Assembly (NCBI RefSeq): GCF_003236175.1
Contig: NZ_QKTW01000021.1
Coordinates: forward strand, 1 to 40,698
Length of the DNA stretch: 40,698 nt
DNA from: Taibaiella soli
GTDB lineage: Bacteria > Bacteroidota > Bacteroidia > Chitinophagales > Chitinophagaceae
Direction: 5' to 3'
Part shown: positions 15,295 through 23,949 of the stretch, one piece after another
Layout of the letters: each line of letters opens with the position of its first letter
Position numbering within the stretch: position 1 is the first letter of the stretch
Program-made: the position numbers and the translations under genes
The notes under the pieces: model-generated
Seen by the model: the letters and a program-made list of their open reading frames with translations, nothing else
What the model was told of the DNA's origin: nothing
The model's database searches: none

Positions 15295-16731
15295 TTATTT
15301 CGAATTGTTTTTCTTTTCTTTTTGTTCCAGCATATCTACTACACTGAGGATGTTCGTATGATCCAGTCTTTTACCGCGAATGATTTTTTTCTCGTCGAGC
15401 AAATATATAACCGGTGTGCTGTAAACATCATATTTCGAACGAAAATCGGATTTTCTATCCCAATCTGCAACGTTCGTCCAGTCAGACATGTTATTCTTAA
15501 CAATAAAATCTTTCCACTTGGTTTCGTCTTCTGTAGCCACGGCATATATCTTCATGCCTTTTGCTTTCAGCGATGCGCGATAAACAGAATCAAGCTTTGG
15601 AATTTCCTGCTGGCAATGACCGCAATCAGGAGAATAAAAAAGAAGCAGCGTATATTTAGCTTTCAGGTCTGAAAGACTTTGCGGCTTACCGTTGACGTCG
15701 TTCAATTTCAGTTCCGGTGCTACGTTGCCGATAATGTTCGGAGCAATGTTGCGTACACGGTCAAAATATTTCTGAAGTGCGTCATTGTCGAGCCAATATG
15801 CATCGCCGCGCATGTAGTAGGTTTCCACCAGATAAACAAACACCTGATCCATACCCATGATTTTGCTGGTTTCCGCGTTACGTGTCAGCCACCAGAGCGT
15901 GTATTTAAACAACTCTTTTTGTCCGCGTGTTTTTTCCAGCAGCATATCACCTTCTTTAATCACCGAGTCTGGCATTGGTAACACGAGTTTATTCATGTAC
16001 TCTTCCAGTTTAGCATCATAGATCGGTGTATGAATAAGGCGGTCGTCTTTAAAGTCAAAACCATCCCAATAGTGACCTTTATAATAATCGTATGCAAAGT
16101 TTGAATCCACTTTACCATCCGCGAGATAATGCGTTCCTTCAGGCACCACCGGCACTTCCAGCGCATTAAAAATAGAGCTTAGCAAAGTGTTCGGATATTT
16201 CTTTACATAATCGTGGCGGTAGGCGGTCAACGTTTTTGATTCCTCTGTCGCTTTTTTACGAACGGCAGCAGTATCAGCAGCAGTTTTTGCAGCTTTCAGT
16301 TCGCCTTGCAATGCTTGTTGTTTCTTGCCGAAATCCTGGAGAAATGCAACATAACTCTGGAAGCGGTCATTTTCCGGGGAATTCTTAAACACCAGGCCTT
16401 CCGGAAGTTTTGCAGCAGTAGCGGTAATAGTCATATCATCACCGTTATTCAGCAAAAACTCAAAATAAGTTTGCTTGTCGGAAAGGAGGATCATATAGAT
16501 ACCACCGAGCGTTTTTTCTTTGCTTTCAATCGTGGCTACACCGTTTTTATCAAAACGTGCCGAGTCTGCTTTATAAATCGTAGGCAGTGATTTTCCGTAG
16601 TAATGCGCCAGATAAGCAACCGTGTCTTTTTTATCGGTAAGCTTGACCTGAATACGATAACCATCGCGGGCAAGAGTTTGCTGAGCTATTACTGTAAGTA
16701 ACAGAAGTGCAAGTAATTTAATACGCTTCAT
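15295..16731 (-). CDS. Secreted thioredoxin-fold protein (TlpA-like, with DUF4369/DUF5106-like N-terminus)
   Basis: Translation from the ATG at 16731 gives 478 residues and a clean signal peptide (KLLALLLLTVIAQQTLA). The longer frame would bury that peptide behind 35 unlikely residues. The N-terminal part (YRIQVKLTDKKDTVAYLAHYYG ... GGIYMILLSDKQTYFEFLL) resembles the DUF4369 beta domain of Bacteroidota. The middle is helical. The C-terminal redoxin domain has LLLFYSPDCGHCQQEIPKL with the CGHC active site at about residues 370-373, then a cis-Pro loop VYSTPVIYLLDE. It should be a periplasmic thiol-disulfide oxidoreductase. A -7 box lies at 16800-16807. Confidence 0.9.
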   Translation of the reverse strand: MKRIKLLALLLLTVIAQQTLARDGYRIQVKLTDKKDTVAYLAHYYGKSLPTIYKADSARFDKNGVATIESKEKTLGGIYMILLSDKQTYFEFLLNNGDDMTITATAAKLPEGLVFKNSPENDRFQSYVAFLQDFGKKQQALQGELKAAKTAADTAAVRKKATEESKTLTAYRHDYVKKYPNTLLSSIFNALEVPVVPEGTHYLADGKVDSNFAYDYYKGHYWDGFDFKDDRLIHTPIYDAKLEEYMNKLVLPMPDSVIKEGDMLLEKTRGQKELFKYTLWWLTRNAETSKIMGMDQVFVYLVETYYMRGDAYWLDNDALQKYFDRVRNIAPNIIGNVAPELKLNDVNGKPQSLSDLKAKYTLLLFYSPDCGHCQQEIPKLDSVYRASLKAKGMKIYAVATEDETKWKDFIVKNNMSDWTNVADWDRKSDFRSKYDVYSTPVIYLLDEKKIIRGKRLDHTNILSVVDMLEQKEKKNNSK

Positions 16732-16799
16732 AAGAATTGGTGAAGATAATTTTTTTATGCACAAAGAGACAGCCGTTCCATTTTTTTTGTTGGCCGGGC

Positions 16800-16807
16800 C
16801 AAAAATA
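16800..16807 (-). promoter_or_regulatory. -7 box for the thioredoxin-fold/parvulin operon (TATTTTTG)
   Basis: An exact TAnnTTTG match on the minus strand, placing the transcript start about 60 bases before the ATG at 16731. Confidence 0.45.
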
Positions 16808-16842
16808 AATTTTACAAACTGTGTTACACAGCGCACGAAGTG

Positions 16843-16850
16843 TAAATTTG
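16843..16850 (+). promoter_or_regulatory. -7 box for rlmD (TAAATTTG)
   Basis: An exact TAnnTTTG match followed by CATT. The implied leader is about 20 bases. It forms a divergent promoter pair with 16800-16807. Confidence 0.55.
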
Positions 16851-16878
16851 CATTTTATTAACTGTTTACAGAAACATT

Positions 16879-18291
16879 TTGGCAAGAAAAAAGAGACAAC
16901 CAGTTTATAATATTAAGATTGATGCATATGCGGCGGAAGGCAAGAGCGTTGCGCATCTGGATGACGGGAAAGTTTTATTTGTAGAAAACGCAGTACCAGG
17001 AGATATTGTAGATGTAAAGGTAACTAAGGATAAAAAAAGCTGGGCAGAAGGTAAGGCGTCAAAGCTGATTACCCCTTCTCCGGACCGCGTCACCCCGTTT
17101 TGCCAGCATTTCGGCGTATGTGGCGGCTGCAAATGGCAGATGCTTCCGTACGAACTGCAACTGAAATACAAACACCAGCAGGTGGAAGATCAGCTGAAAC
17201 GTATCGGCCAGGTAGAACTGCCAGCGATCGATTATATTTCCGGAAGCCCACTCCAGCAATACTATCGCAACAAATTGGAGTTTACTTTCTGTACACATCG
17301 TTACCGCACGTTTGAAGAACTTGCGGAAGCCGGCGATGCCAAACTGGAACCAGAACCAGCATTGGGATTTCACGCACCCGGTTTGTTTGATAAAGTAGTT
17401 CCGATTGAAACCTGCTATCTGCAAGCTGAGCCAACTAATCTTTTACTGAAAGTGCTGCGCGAATATTCAGAAAAGCACAACCTGCCTTATTATGATTATC
17501 GTTCACACACGGGCTGGCTCCGCAATGTGGTATTACGTGTGGCAACCACAGGTGAAATACTGGTCAATCTGGTGATTCACCATGAAGATAAGGCGGCACG
17601 AATAGCTTTACTGGACCACTTGCTTACAGAAATCCCAAACATCACTTCGCTCAACTATACCATCAATCCAAAAGTAAACGACAGCATTCACGATCTGGAT
17701 GTAATCTGCTACGCAGGTCAGTCTTATATCAAGGAAACGCTGGAAGAATTTACCTACAAGATTTCTCCGAAATCGTTTTTTCAGACGAACTCTTACCAGG
17801 CAGAAACGTTATATAAAATCACACGCGACTTTGCCGGGTTGACCGGCAATGAAACGCTGTATGATCTGTATTGCGGCACCGGTAGTATCGGTATTTTCTG
17901 TTCAAAAGGTGCAAAGCGTGTTATTGGTATTGAAGTGATCGAGCAAGCGATTGAAGATGCAAAGGAAAATGCGCGCATGAATGGCCTGGAACATTGTCAG
18001 TTTTATGCTGGCGATGTTTCGGATATCTGTACTGATGAATTTTTCGAGAGCCACGGCCGTCCGGATGTGATCATTACCGATCCGCCACGCGCCGGCATGC
18101 ACGAGAAACTAGTAAAACAACTGCTGAAAATCCGTGCACCACGTGTGGTATATGTAAGCTGTAATCCAGCCACACAAGCTCGCGATCTTCAGTTGCTCGA
18201 CGAAGCTTACCGTATTGTAAAGCTGCAGCCAGTAGATATGTTCCCGCATACACACCATATCGAAAATGTAGCGCTGCTGGAACTGAAATAG
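16879..18291 (+). CDS. rlmD: 23S rRNA (uracil-C5)-methyltransferase, RlmD/RumA type
   Basis: This 470-residue SAM-dependent enzyme methylates uracil in 23S rRNA (TrmA/RumA family). The N-terminal TRAM domain (KIDAYAAEGKSVAHLDDGK) is followed by the 4Fe-4S cysteines: C75, C81 and C84 in CQHFGVCGGC, and C179 in PIETCYL. KSFFQTNSYQAETLY, LYDLYCGTGSIGIF and ITDPPRAGMHEKL are the methyltransferase motifs. The catalytic Cys is about 428 in YVSCNPATQARDL. The start is TTG at 16879. RlmD and RlmCD-like paralogues cannot be separated with certainty, so the exact target base is inferred. Confidence 0.93.
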   Translation: MARKKRQPVYNIKIDAYAAEGKSVAHLDDGKVLFVENAVPGDIVDVKVTKDKKSWAEGKASKLITPSPDRVTPFCQHFGVCGGCKWQMLPYELQLKYKHQQVEDQLKRIGQVELPAIDYISGSPLQQYYRNKLEFTFCTHRYRTFEELAEAGDAKLEPEPALGFHAPGLFDKVVPIETCYLQAEPTNLLLKVLREYSEKHNLPYYDYRSHTGWLRNVVLRVATTGEILVNLVIHHEDKAARIALLDHLLTEIPNITSLNYTINPKVNDSIHDLDVICYAGQSYIKETLEEFTYKISPKSFFQTNSYQAETLYKITRDFAGLTGNETLYDLYCGTGSIGIFCSKGAKRVIGIEVIEQAIEDAKENARMNGLEHCQFYAGDVSDICTDEFFESHGRPDVIITDPPRAGMHEKLVKQLLKIRAPRVVYVSCNPATQARDLQLLDEAYRIVKLQPVDMFPHTHHIENVALLELK

Positions 18292-18318
18292 TCAATGGTG
18301 AGTGGTCAATGGTGAATA
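18291..18318. repeat. Heptamer array after rlmD (GTCAATG/GTGAGTG)
   Basis: Units GTCAATG, GTGAGTG, GTCAATG, GTGAATA begin on the last base of the rlmD stop codon. Confidence 0.65.
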
Positions 18319-18379
18319 CCCACCACGTTTGTCATGGTAAGCAGAGTCGAACCATTAAGCGTTGGCAAAAAATAGTTGT

Positions 18380-18408
18380 AGAGACGTAGCCTGCTACGTC
18401 TCTTTTTA
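18380..18408 (+). terminator. Terminator after rlmD
   Basis: A perfect 10-bp stem AGAGACGTAG / CTACGTCTCT, loop CCTG, then TTTTA. It lies 90 bases after rlmD, separated from it by repeats. Confidence 0.8.
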
Positions 18409-18937
18409 TTTCCAAATCGATATGTGCTTTGCATCTTTTGCTTCTTACGCATCTTGGCGGGAAACGCAACTGCACTGGGACTCCCCTTTAAGGGATGGGG
18501 CTTAAAAGAGGAAAGCCCCGCGTTGCGGGGCTTTATATTGTCCAGGATTTTGAAGATTGGGGAGAGATCCTGGGGAGAAAGAGACGTTCTTTTGGAAAAC
18601 AATCTCAATTTCTCCCCCACTTTACAGAAAAAATAGCGGCGCCTTTCACATGGCATCGGGCTCACACGATATACATATATATAAATTCGGTGTGCACCGC
18701 TATCTTTTAAACTGTTCTAAAACAAACAGCCGACCTTTTTTTGCTTCGTTTCAATCGGGCTACAACTTGTTTCAGTTGTGGGGTAAAATTGCTTTCAGTC
18801 ACAAATGTATATATTTATAAAGAATAGGCAAATTTAATTTGTAAACGACATGTTATTGCCACAGTTACGAATTTAAATACTATCTACAAAACTGAATACC
18901 AATACAATTTGACGCAAGAAAATAACATATTCAATGT
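18409..18937. other. Gene-free spacer with an orphan terminator hairpin
   Basis: There is no convincing coding frame. A perfect 10-bp hairpin AAAGCCCCGC-GTT-GCGGGGCTTT (18512-18534) looks like a terminator, yet no gene ends before it. The preceding CTCCCCTTTAAGGG stretch can also pair. The rest is AT-rich near the RDD stop, and I see no further structure. A small RNA ending at the hairpin is possible but unproven. Confidence 0.45.
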
Positions 18938-19735
18938 TTATTTCTGAGTCAAATAATTGTAGTCGTGCAACAACTGATGTAAAAACTCATTAGGCGGTAA
19001 ATCAGACTGAATGCCCAGTACATCTTTGATCCGGTAAGACACTTCAATCATATACTGATCGGTTTCCCGGGCGCTTTTTAAAGCCAGCAAATTGCGGATA
19101 CCATTAATATCACGATCGCTCAGTCGCATTACCTCGGGATACTTAGCTTCATAATTCGTTTCCTCAATTTCCAGATAAATCGTTTCATTGATCGATGTTT
19201 CCGCTTTGGCATCAATCACCACGGTTCCTCCTGCCAGATCGCCGAGACGTTGGGATTTGCCCGTTGCGGCAACAGAAATGACATCAGGCAGGTAAATGGT
19301 CAACAAACTGAACAGTGCAAAAATGTAGGCACCGCCAGAAATGATCACCAGAAAGATAATGTAAGGCACCGTCATCATGGCGTAATTGCTTAAACCAAGA
19401 ATCCAGCGCACCAAATATTGGCTCAGCGTCGGCTCATTACCCTCTTTGTCCATTACCTTAATACCAACCAGCTTTTTCCCGACACTTTGCCCGTTAAAGA
19501 AAATTTCCATCAGCAAATGATATAGAAATGCGGGAATGGAAACCAGCAATATGGCTAGTGTTTGCCCCATCGTTTCAGGAACATCGAGCGGAATCAGGAT
19601 AAACTCAAAAACGACAAAAGCGTATACGCTCACCACCAGCATATCGAGCAAAGTTGCCCAGACACGCTTCATAAAAGGTGCAATCTTAAACTCAAGGTCT
19701 ATATTAAAAGGCGTCGTAACAACCAGCGTGCTCAT
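18938..19735 (-). CDS. RDD-family membrane protein
   Basis: This 265-residue protein starts with the RDD domain. KRVWATLLDMLVVSVYAF carries the first R and D. MEIFFNGQSVGKKLVGIKVM is the typical loop, and QRLGDLAGGTVVIDAK closes the domain. Four to five membrane helices are expected, followed by a soluble C-terminal region of about 90 residues. It is transcribed away from the SpoIIM gene, with 127 bases between them. This divergent RDD-SpoIIM-DUF4129-DUF4350-MoxR-DUF58 arrangement is a recurrent Bacteroidota cluster, so the proteins probably act together at the membrane. Substrate or ion transport is only suspected. Confidence 0.9.
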   Translation of the reverse strand: MSTLVVTTPFNIDLEFKIAPFMKRVWATLLDMLVVSVYAFVVFEFILIPLDVPETMGQTLAILLVSIPAFLYHLLMEIFFNGQSVGKKLVGIKVMDKEGNEPTLSQYLVRWILGLSNYAMMTVPYIIFLVIISGGAYIFALFSLLTIYLPDVISVAATGKSQRLGDLAGGTVVIDAKAETSINETIYLEIEETNYEAKYPEVMRLSDRDINGIRNLLALKSARETDQYMIEVSYRIKDVLGIQSDLPPNEFLHQLLHDYNYLTQK

Positions 19736-19862
19736 ACGTCTGAAAGATAATGCAGGCAGTGAAGTTAAAGGAACATTGGCGGAAAAAAGAAAAAAGCAAA
19801 GCTGTTTTAAAAACTGATTTAGGAATCATCCATACTCATTATCTTTATCAATCACATCAGCT

Positions 19863-20819
19863 ATGCGCGAAGGACAATTCATAAAGCAGAATATAGAACG
19901 ATGGAAAGGTTACCAGGAGCCCACCAATGACCCCGATGAAGTAGCCAAACGGTTTACGTATCTCGTAGAAGATCTTTCGTATGCCAAGACCTTTTACCCG
20001 TTCAGCAATACGGTCCGTTATATCAATGGCATGGCCTCTTCGATCTATCTGTCCATTTACCGGAATAAGAAAGAGAAAAAGCACCGTGTTATTACATTCT
20101 GGACAACGGAAATGCCGCTGATTATGTACAAACACCGGCGCACGCTGTTGTTCTCGCTGTTATTTTTCATCGTATTTGTAGCTATCGGTGCACTTTCTGC
20201 TGCCAATGACCAGAATTTTATCCGCTCCGTGATGGGTGATGAATATGTGGACATGACGGAACGAAATATTCTCAACGGAGATCCGTTCGGCGTGTATAAA
20301 ATGCACGAACCGATCATGATGTTTGTATACATAGCGCTCAATAATATCAAAGTGGCTATGATATCGATCGCGTTTGGCATGCTGGCAACCGTGGGCACTT
20401 TATACTTTATGTTTACCAACGGACTAATGCTCGGTTCGTTTGAATACATGTTCTACCATCATGGGCTCGGGAAAGGCTTTATCCTTACTGTTTTCATTCA
20501 TGGTACGCTTGAAATTTCTGCGCTCGTCATTGCAGGCGCCGCAGGCATGGCTATTGGCAACGCCATTCTGTTTCCGAAAACATATACCCGCATGCAGTCT
20601 TTTATGATGGCGGCAAAAGATGCGGTGAAAATCATGGTAAGTCTGGTACCTGTTTTTATAGTGGCGGCTTTCTTCGAAAGCTTTGTCACCAGACATACCG
20701 AAATGCCCATATGGATTAATCTGATCATTCTCACAACATCAGGTGCCTTCATACTTTGGTACTACGTTTTATATCCTATTATTTGTGGCAAGAAACAGAA
20801 AGATGTACCAAAAGTTTAG
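19863..20819 (+). CDS. SpoIIM-family (DUF95) membrane protein
   Basis: This 318-residue integral membrane protein related to stage II sporulation protein M is found widely outside spore formers. It has an N-terminal cytosolic helical region (residues 1-95) and then about five helices. The family motif region GKGFILTVFIHGTLEISALVIAGAAG contains the conserved HGTxE block. The last helix ends in a basic tail. The next gene starts inside its 3' end (17-base overlap), indicating translational coupling. Its role is unknown here, plausibly scaffolding of an envelope complex with MoxR and the DUF58 protein. Confidence 0.9.
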   Translation: MREGQFIKQNIERWKGYQEPTNDPDEVAKRFTYLVEDLSYAKTFYPFSNTVRYINGMASSIYLSIYRNKKEKKHRVITFWTTEMPLIMYKHRRTLLFSLLFFIVFVAIGALSAANDQNFIRSVMGDEYVDMTERNILNGDPFGVYKMHEPIMMFVYIALNNIKVAMISIAFGMLATVGTLYFMFTNGLMLGSFEYMFYHHGLGKGFILTVFIHGTLEISALVIAGAAGMAIGNAILFPKTYTRMQSFMMAAKDAVKIMVSLVPVFIVAAFFESFVTRHTEMPIWINLIILTTSGAFILWYYVLYPIICGKKQKDVPKV

Positions 20820-21543
20820 TTTCATTTTTATACTGCTGTTCTCTGTTTGCTGTGCTTCCTTCAGGGTCACCGCACAATCTGCATTGGATACTTCCAACGA
20901 ACAGAAAATTGAATACAATAGTCATACTCCGAACGCAGGACAATGGCAAACGGTGACGGAAGACAAAGCTTTCGGCTACCGCAATGCTACAGAAGAAGGA
21001 ATTAAACCGCAAAATGACGACGATAATAAACCAGGATTATTTGGCAAAGCGCTGAGTGCAATTATTGAATTCCTTGCATCTACTGTTGGTCAATACATGA
21101 TTTGGGGACTCGTTGTGCTCATAGTGCTTTATGGTGTGTACAAACTTGTTATCAGCAACGGCAGTTTCCTATTTGGTAAAAATTCCAAAAAGCTTTCAGG
21201 AACAGAAGAAACGGTATCTGAAGAAGAAGAGCTAATGTCTGCCAACTGGGAACATCGTTTACAGCAGGCTATTGCGGCGGGCGACTTTCGTATGGCCGTC
21301 CGATACAGCTATATGTATCTGCTCAAAATAATGCAGGACCGGCAGCTGATCGACTATCGCCAGGATAAAACGAACTATGAATACGCACATGAGCTGGAAG
21401 ACACGAAATACAAACAGCCTTTCCGGAAACTGACCCGCCAGTACGAATATGCATGGTATGGGCAATATCCGCTTTCGCAGGCGAGCTTTACAGAATACCT
21501 CAAAGAATTTCAGGACTTGAAAAAGCAGATTGGCGCTTCGTGA
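20803..21543 (+). CDS. DUF4129 domain membrane protein
   Basis: This 246-residue protein starts at the ATG at 20803. An upstream GTG at 20743 would destroy the evident signal sequence (FSFIFILLFSVCCASFRVTAQ) and lengthen the overlap. It has a periplasmic stretch, one helix (MIWGLVVLIVLYGVYKLVI) and a cytosolic DUF4129 region (FRMAVRYSYMYLLKIMQDRQ ... YEYAWYGQYPLS). In other lineages DUF4129 is linked to transglutaminase-like and MoxR systems. It overlaps the next gene by four bases (GTGA), a classic coupling signature. The function is not established. Confidence 0.85.
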   Translation: MYQKFSFIFILLFSVCCASFRVTAQSALDTSNEQKIEYNSHTPNAGQWQTVTEDKAFGYRNATEEGIKPQNDDDNKPGLFGKALSAIIEFLASTVGQYMIWGLVVLIVLYGVYKLVISNGSFLFGKNSKKLSGTEETVSEEEELMSANWEHRLQQAIAAGDFRMAVRYSYMYLLKIMQDRQLIDYRQDKTNYEYAHELEDTKYKQPFRKLTRQYEYAWYGQYPLSQASFTEYLKEFQDLKKQIGAS

Positions 21544-22847
21544 AAAATCTACTGACATATCTCATACTCCCAGTTTTGCTGTTGGCTTCCGGCTGCAATT
21601 TCAAAAAGAAAACCAGCTGGAACGTTACACTGCGCAAGGAAGATAAAATTCCGTACGGCAGTTATATTGCTTATAATTCGCTACCCTATTATTTCCCGTC
21701 AGCGCGCATTGAAGCCGTGTCTAACGCCTTCCGTTACGAGAACATCGACGGCAAAATGGTTTATCATGACGATAGCGCCGCCATGGTTGTACTCAACGGA
21801 CTTAGCTTTTATGCCACAGACAACGAAGTAGACAATCTGATTCATTTTGCCCGCGAGGGAAATGAGCTCTTCCTGATTTGCAGTACGCTGGATTCGAAGC
21901 TGGCAGAACGATTAGGTTGTGAAAAAGACGATGGTGAAAGCGATGAAGAAATGCCGCTGAGTCCTTTTAATCCCGGCAAGAAAAATATAGCTGCGCTCAA
22001 AATGATGGGCGATACGAATAAAACTTATGGTATGAACGGCCGTTCATTACAAGGTTTTTTTGTATTACCGCAAGAAGACACCAGCCATTCGAACACTAGC
22101 GAAATCACGGGTGCCGATACTGCTGTTGACTATATTGAAAGAAATCCGGTGGTAGTGAACAGTGACGAATCTGACGATGCTACAAAACCAGACATTCTGA
22201 GTCGCGGACCCAAGGGACCTAATTTGATCCGTTACCGCATTGGCCGCGGGCACATCACGCTGTTAGGAACACCGCTGGCGTTAAGCAATTATTTTTTATT
22301 GCAGAAAGATAACCGCATTTATGCCGATCAGATCTGGCATTCATTCCCGGCGAATATCTCCACAATTTACTGGAACGATTATTTTAAACGTAGAATACAG
22401 CCAGCCAGTTTTTGGGCTTTGTTCGACCATCCTGCCACTTCGGCGGCATTGTACATTGCTTTAATTACCCTGCTGCTTTATGTACTTTTTGAAGGAAAGC
22501 GCAGACAGGCGATTATTCCCATTGTTCCGAAATTGCAAAACAGTTCGGTAAGCTTTGTAGAAACGGTGGGCCGTCTCTATTACAACAAAGGCAATCACCG
22601 CAATCTGGCAGAGAAAATGGTGCAGCATTATCTGGAATGGGTGCGCACACATTATTACCTCAATACAAACCAGGTCAACGAAATTTTTATCCAGCAACTG
22701 ACCATCAAATCCGGATTACCTGAAATGGTAGTACGTGAAATGATACGACTGGTGCATGAAGTACGCATTGATAACGTGGCCATCGATGAGGCTTATCTTT
22801 ATCATTTACACAACACGATTCAACAATTTTATAAAAATAACGACTGA
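21540..22847 (+). CDS. DUF4350 domain lipoprotein
   Basis: Start is GTG at 21540 (overlapping the previous TGA), giving 435 residues with a lipoprotein signal LILPVLLLASGC. An earlier ATG at 21453 would lie deep in the preceding gene. Recognisable DUF4350 features are YFPSARIEAVS, the Rossmann-like NEVDNLIHFAREGNELFLIC, and the late GRGHITLLGTPLALSNYFLL. A membrane helix (SAALYIALITLLLYVLFEGK) is followed by a cytosolic winged-helix-like tail (VETVGRLYYNKGNHRNLAEK). The stop overlaps the next ATG (TGATG). Confidence 0.85.
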   Translation: MKNLLTYLILPVLLLASGCNFKKKTSWNVTLRKEDKIPYGSYIAYNSLPYYFPSARIEAVSNAFRYENIDGKMVYHDDSAAMVVLNGLSFYATDNEVDNLIHFAREGNELFLICSTLDSKLAERLGCEKDDGESDEEMPLSPFNPGKKNIAALKMMGDTNKTYGMNGRSLQGFFVLPQEDTSHSNTSEITGADTAVDYIERNPVVVNSDESDDATKPDILSRGPKGPNLIRYRIGRGHITLLGTPLALSNYFLLQKDNRIYADQIWHSFPANISTIYWNDYFKRRIQPASFWALFDHPATSAALYIALITLLLYVLFEGKRRQAIIPIVPKLQNSSVSFVETVGRLYYNKGNHRNLAEKMVQHYLEWVRTHYYLNTNQVNEIFIQQLTIKSGLPEMVVREMIRLVHEVRIDNVAIDEAYLYHLHNTIQQFYKNND

Positions 22848-23830
22848 TGGAAACGACCGAAACATCTGTGCCGCAACATATAGAAACCAACCCGCTGGTA
22901 GCTTTGACTGAACGCATTCAGGACGAGATCCAGAAGATCATCGTAGGTCAGCACCAGATGGTAAACCTGCTGCTTGCCGGTCTCCTGGCCGACGGGCATA
23001 TTCTGATTGAAGGTGTGCCGGGTGTTGCAAAAACACTCACAGCGAAATTACTTTCCAGGCTGATTGATGCACAATTTTCCCGTATTCAGTTTACGCCTGA
23101 TCTGATGCCGAGCGACGTGCTGGGAACGAATGTGTTTAATCCGCAGACCGCCAGCTTCCAATTCAAGCCCGGTCCGATCTTTGGCAATATGATATTGATC
23201 GATGAGATCAACCGTGCTCCTGCCAAAACACAGGCAGCGTTGTTTGAAGTAATGGAAGAACGCCAGATTACAGTTGATGGCACTACCTACCCGATGCACC
23301 CGCCGTTTATGGTGATCGCTACACAAAACCCGATTGAGCATGAAGGCACGTATCGCCTGCCAGAGGCTCAGCTCGACCGCTTCATGATGAAGATCAATGT
23401 GGGCTATCCTTCGTTGGAAGATGAAATAAAAATCTTGCATAAGCAAAACGAAACAGCGATTATACAACAACTGCAGGATGTAAAACCGGTGATCACAAAA
23501 GATCAGCTGGCAGCAGCACGTCAGCAGATCCGCGAGATTCACGTAGAGCCCAAACTGATCGAATTCATTGCAAAGATTATTTATGAAACCCGCAGCGACC
23601 GCTCTTTATACGTTGGTGCTTCACCTCGCGCATCAGTTGCATTGTTGCAGGTGTCAAAAGCTTTGGGAGTATTGAATGGCCGCAGTTTCGTTATTCCTGA
23701 GGATATATTAACAGCCGTAGCTCCGGTGCTTCGTCACCGCATCAGCCTTACGCCAGAAAAAGAGATGGAAGGCGTAACGACAGATGATGTGCTGAAGGAT
23801 CTGGTAGCGAAGCTGGAGATACCGAGATAA
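22847..23830 (+). CDS. MoxR-family AAA+ ATPase
   Basis: This 327-residue ATPase has Walker A GVPGVAKT (about residues 56-63), Walker B MILIDEINRAPAKTQAALFE and the MoxR block ERQITVDGTTYPMHPPFMVI. ATQNPIEHEGTYRLPEAQLD (sensor region) and SPRASVALLQVSKALG (sensor 2) follow. MoxR proteins act as chaperone-like remodelling factors and are typically paired with a DUF58/vWA protein, as here. It is translationally coupled to the preceding gene. The DUF58 gene is unusually separated by a 119-base repeat-filled gap. Confidence 0.96.
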   Translation: METTETSVPQHIETNPLVALTERIQDEIQKIIVGQHQMVNLLLAGLLADGHILIEGVPGVAKTLTAKLLSRLIDAQFSRIQFTPDLMPSDVLGTNVFNPQTASFQFKPGPIFGNMILIDEINRAPAKTQAALFEVMEERQITVDGTTYPMHPPFMVIATQNPIEHEGTYRLPEAQLDRFMMKINVGYPSLEDEIKILHKQNETAIIQQLQDVKPVITKDQLAAARQQIREIHVEPKLIEFIAKIIYETRSDRSLYVGASPRASVALLQVSKALGVLNGRSFVIPEDILTAVAPVLRHRISLTPEKEMEGVTTDDVLKDLVAKLEIPR

Positions 23831-23949
23831 AGGCCTCCTTCTTCGTCGGAGTGACGAACACGAGTAAGGGGCTTCGACTCCGCTCAGCCTCACAAAGTGC
23901 AAACACTGTCAACTGTCAACTATAAAAATCAGACATCAGCGATCTGAAC
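23831..23949. repeat. Repeat insertion inside the MoxR-DUF58 operon
   Basis: A fragmentary GTCATNCTGAGCGGAGTCG-type repeat (CTTCGACTCCGCTCAGCCTC, 23872-23891) is followed by a heptamer array (CTGTCAA, CTGTCAA, CTATAAA, AATCAGA, CATCAGC, GATCTGA; 23906-23947). The array ends two bases before the next ATG. All upstream junctions of this operon overlap, so this gap looks secondary. Confidence 0.7.

Noticed and set aside
18424-18820. Three overlapping 70-119-codon frames in the spacer after rlmD
   Set aside because: They run through a terminator-like hairpin, occur in several frames on both strands, and have no family resemblance.
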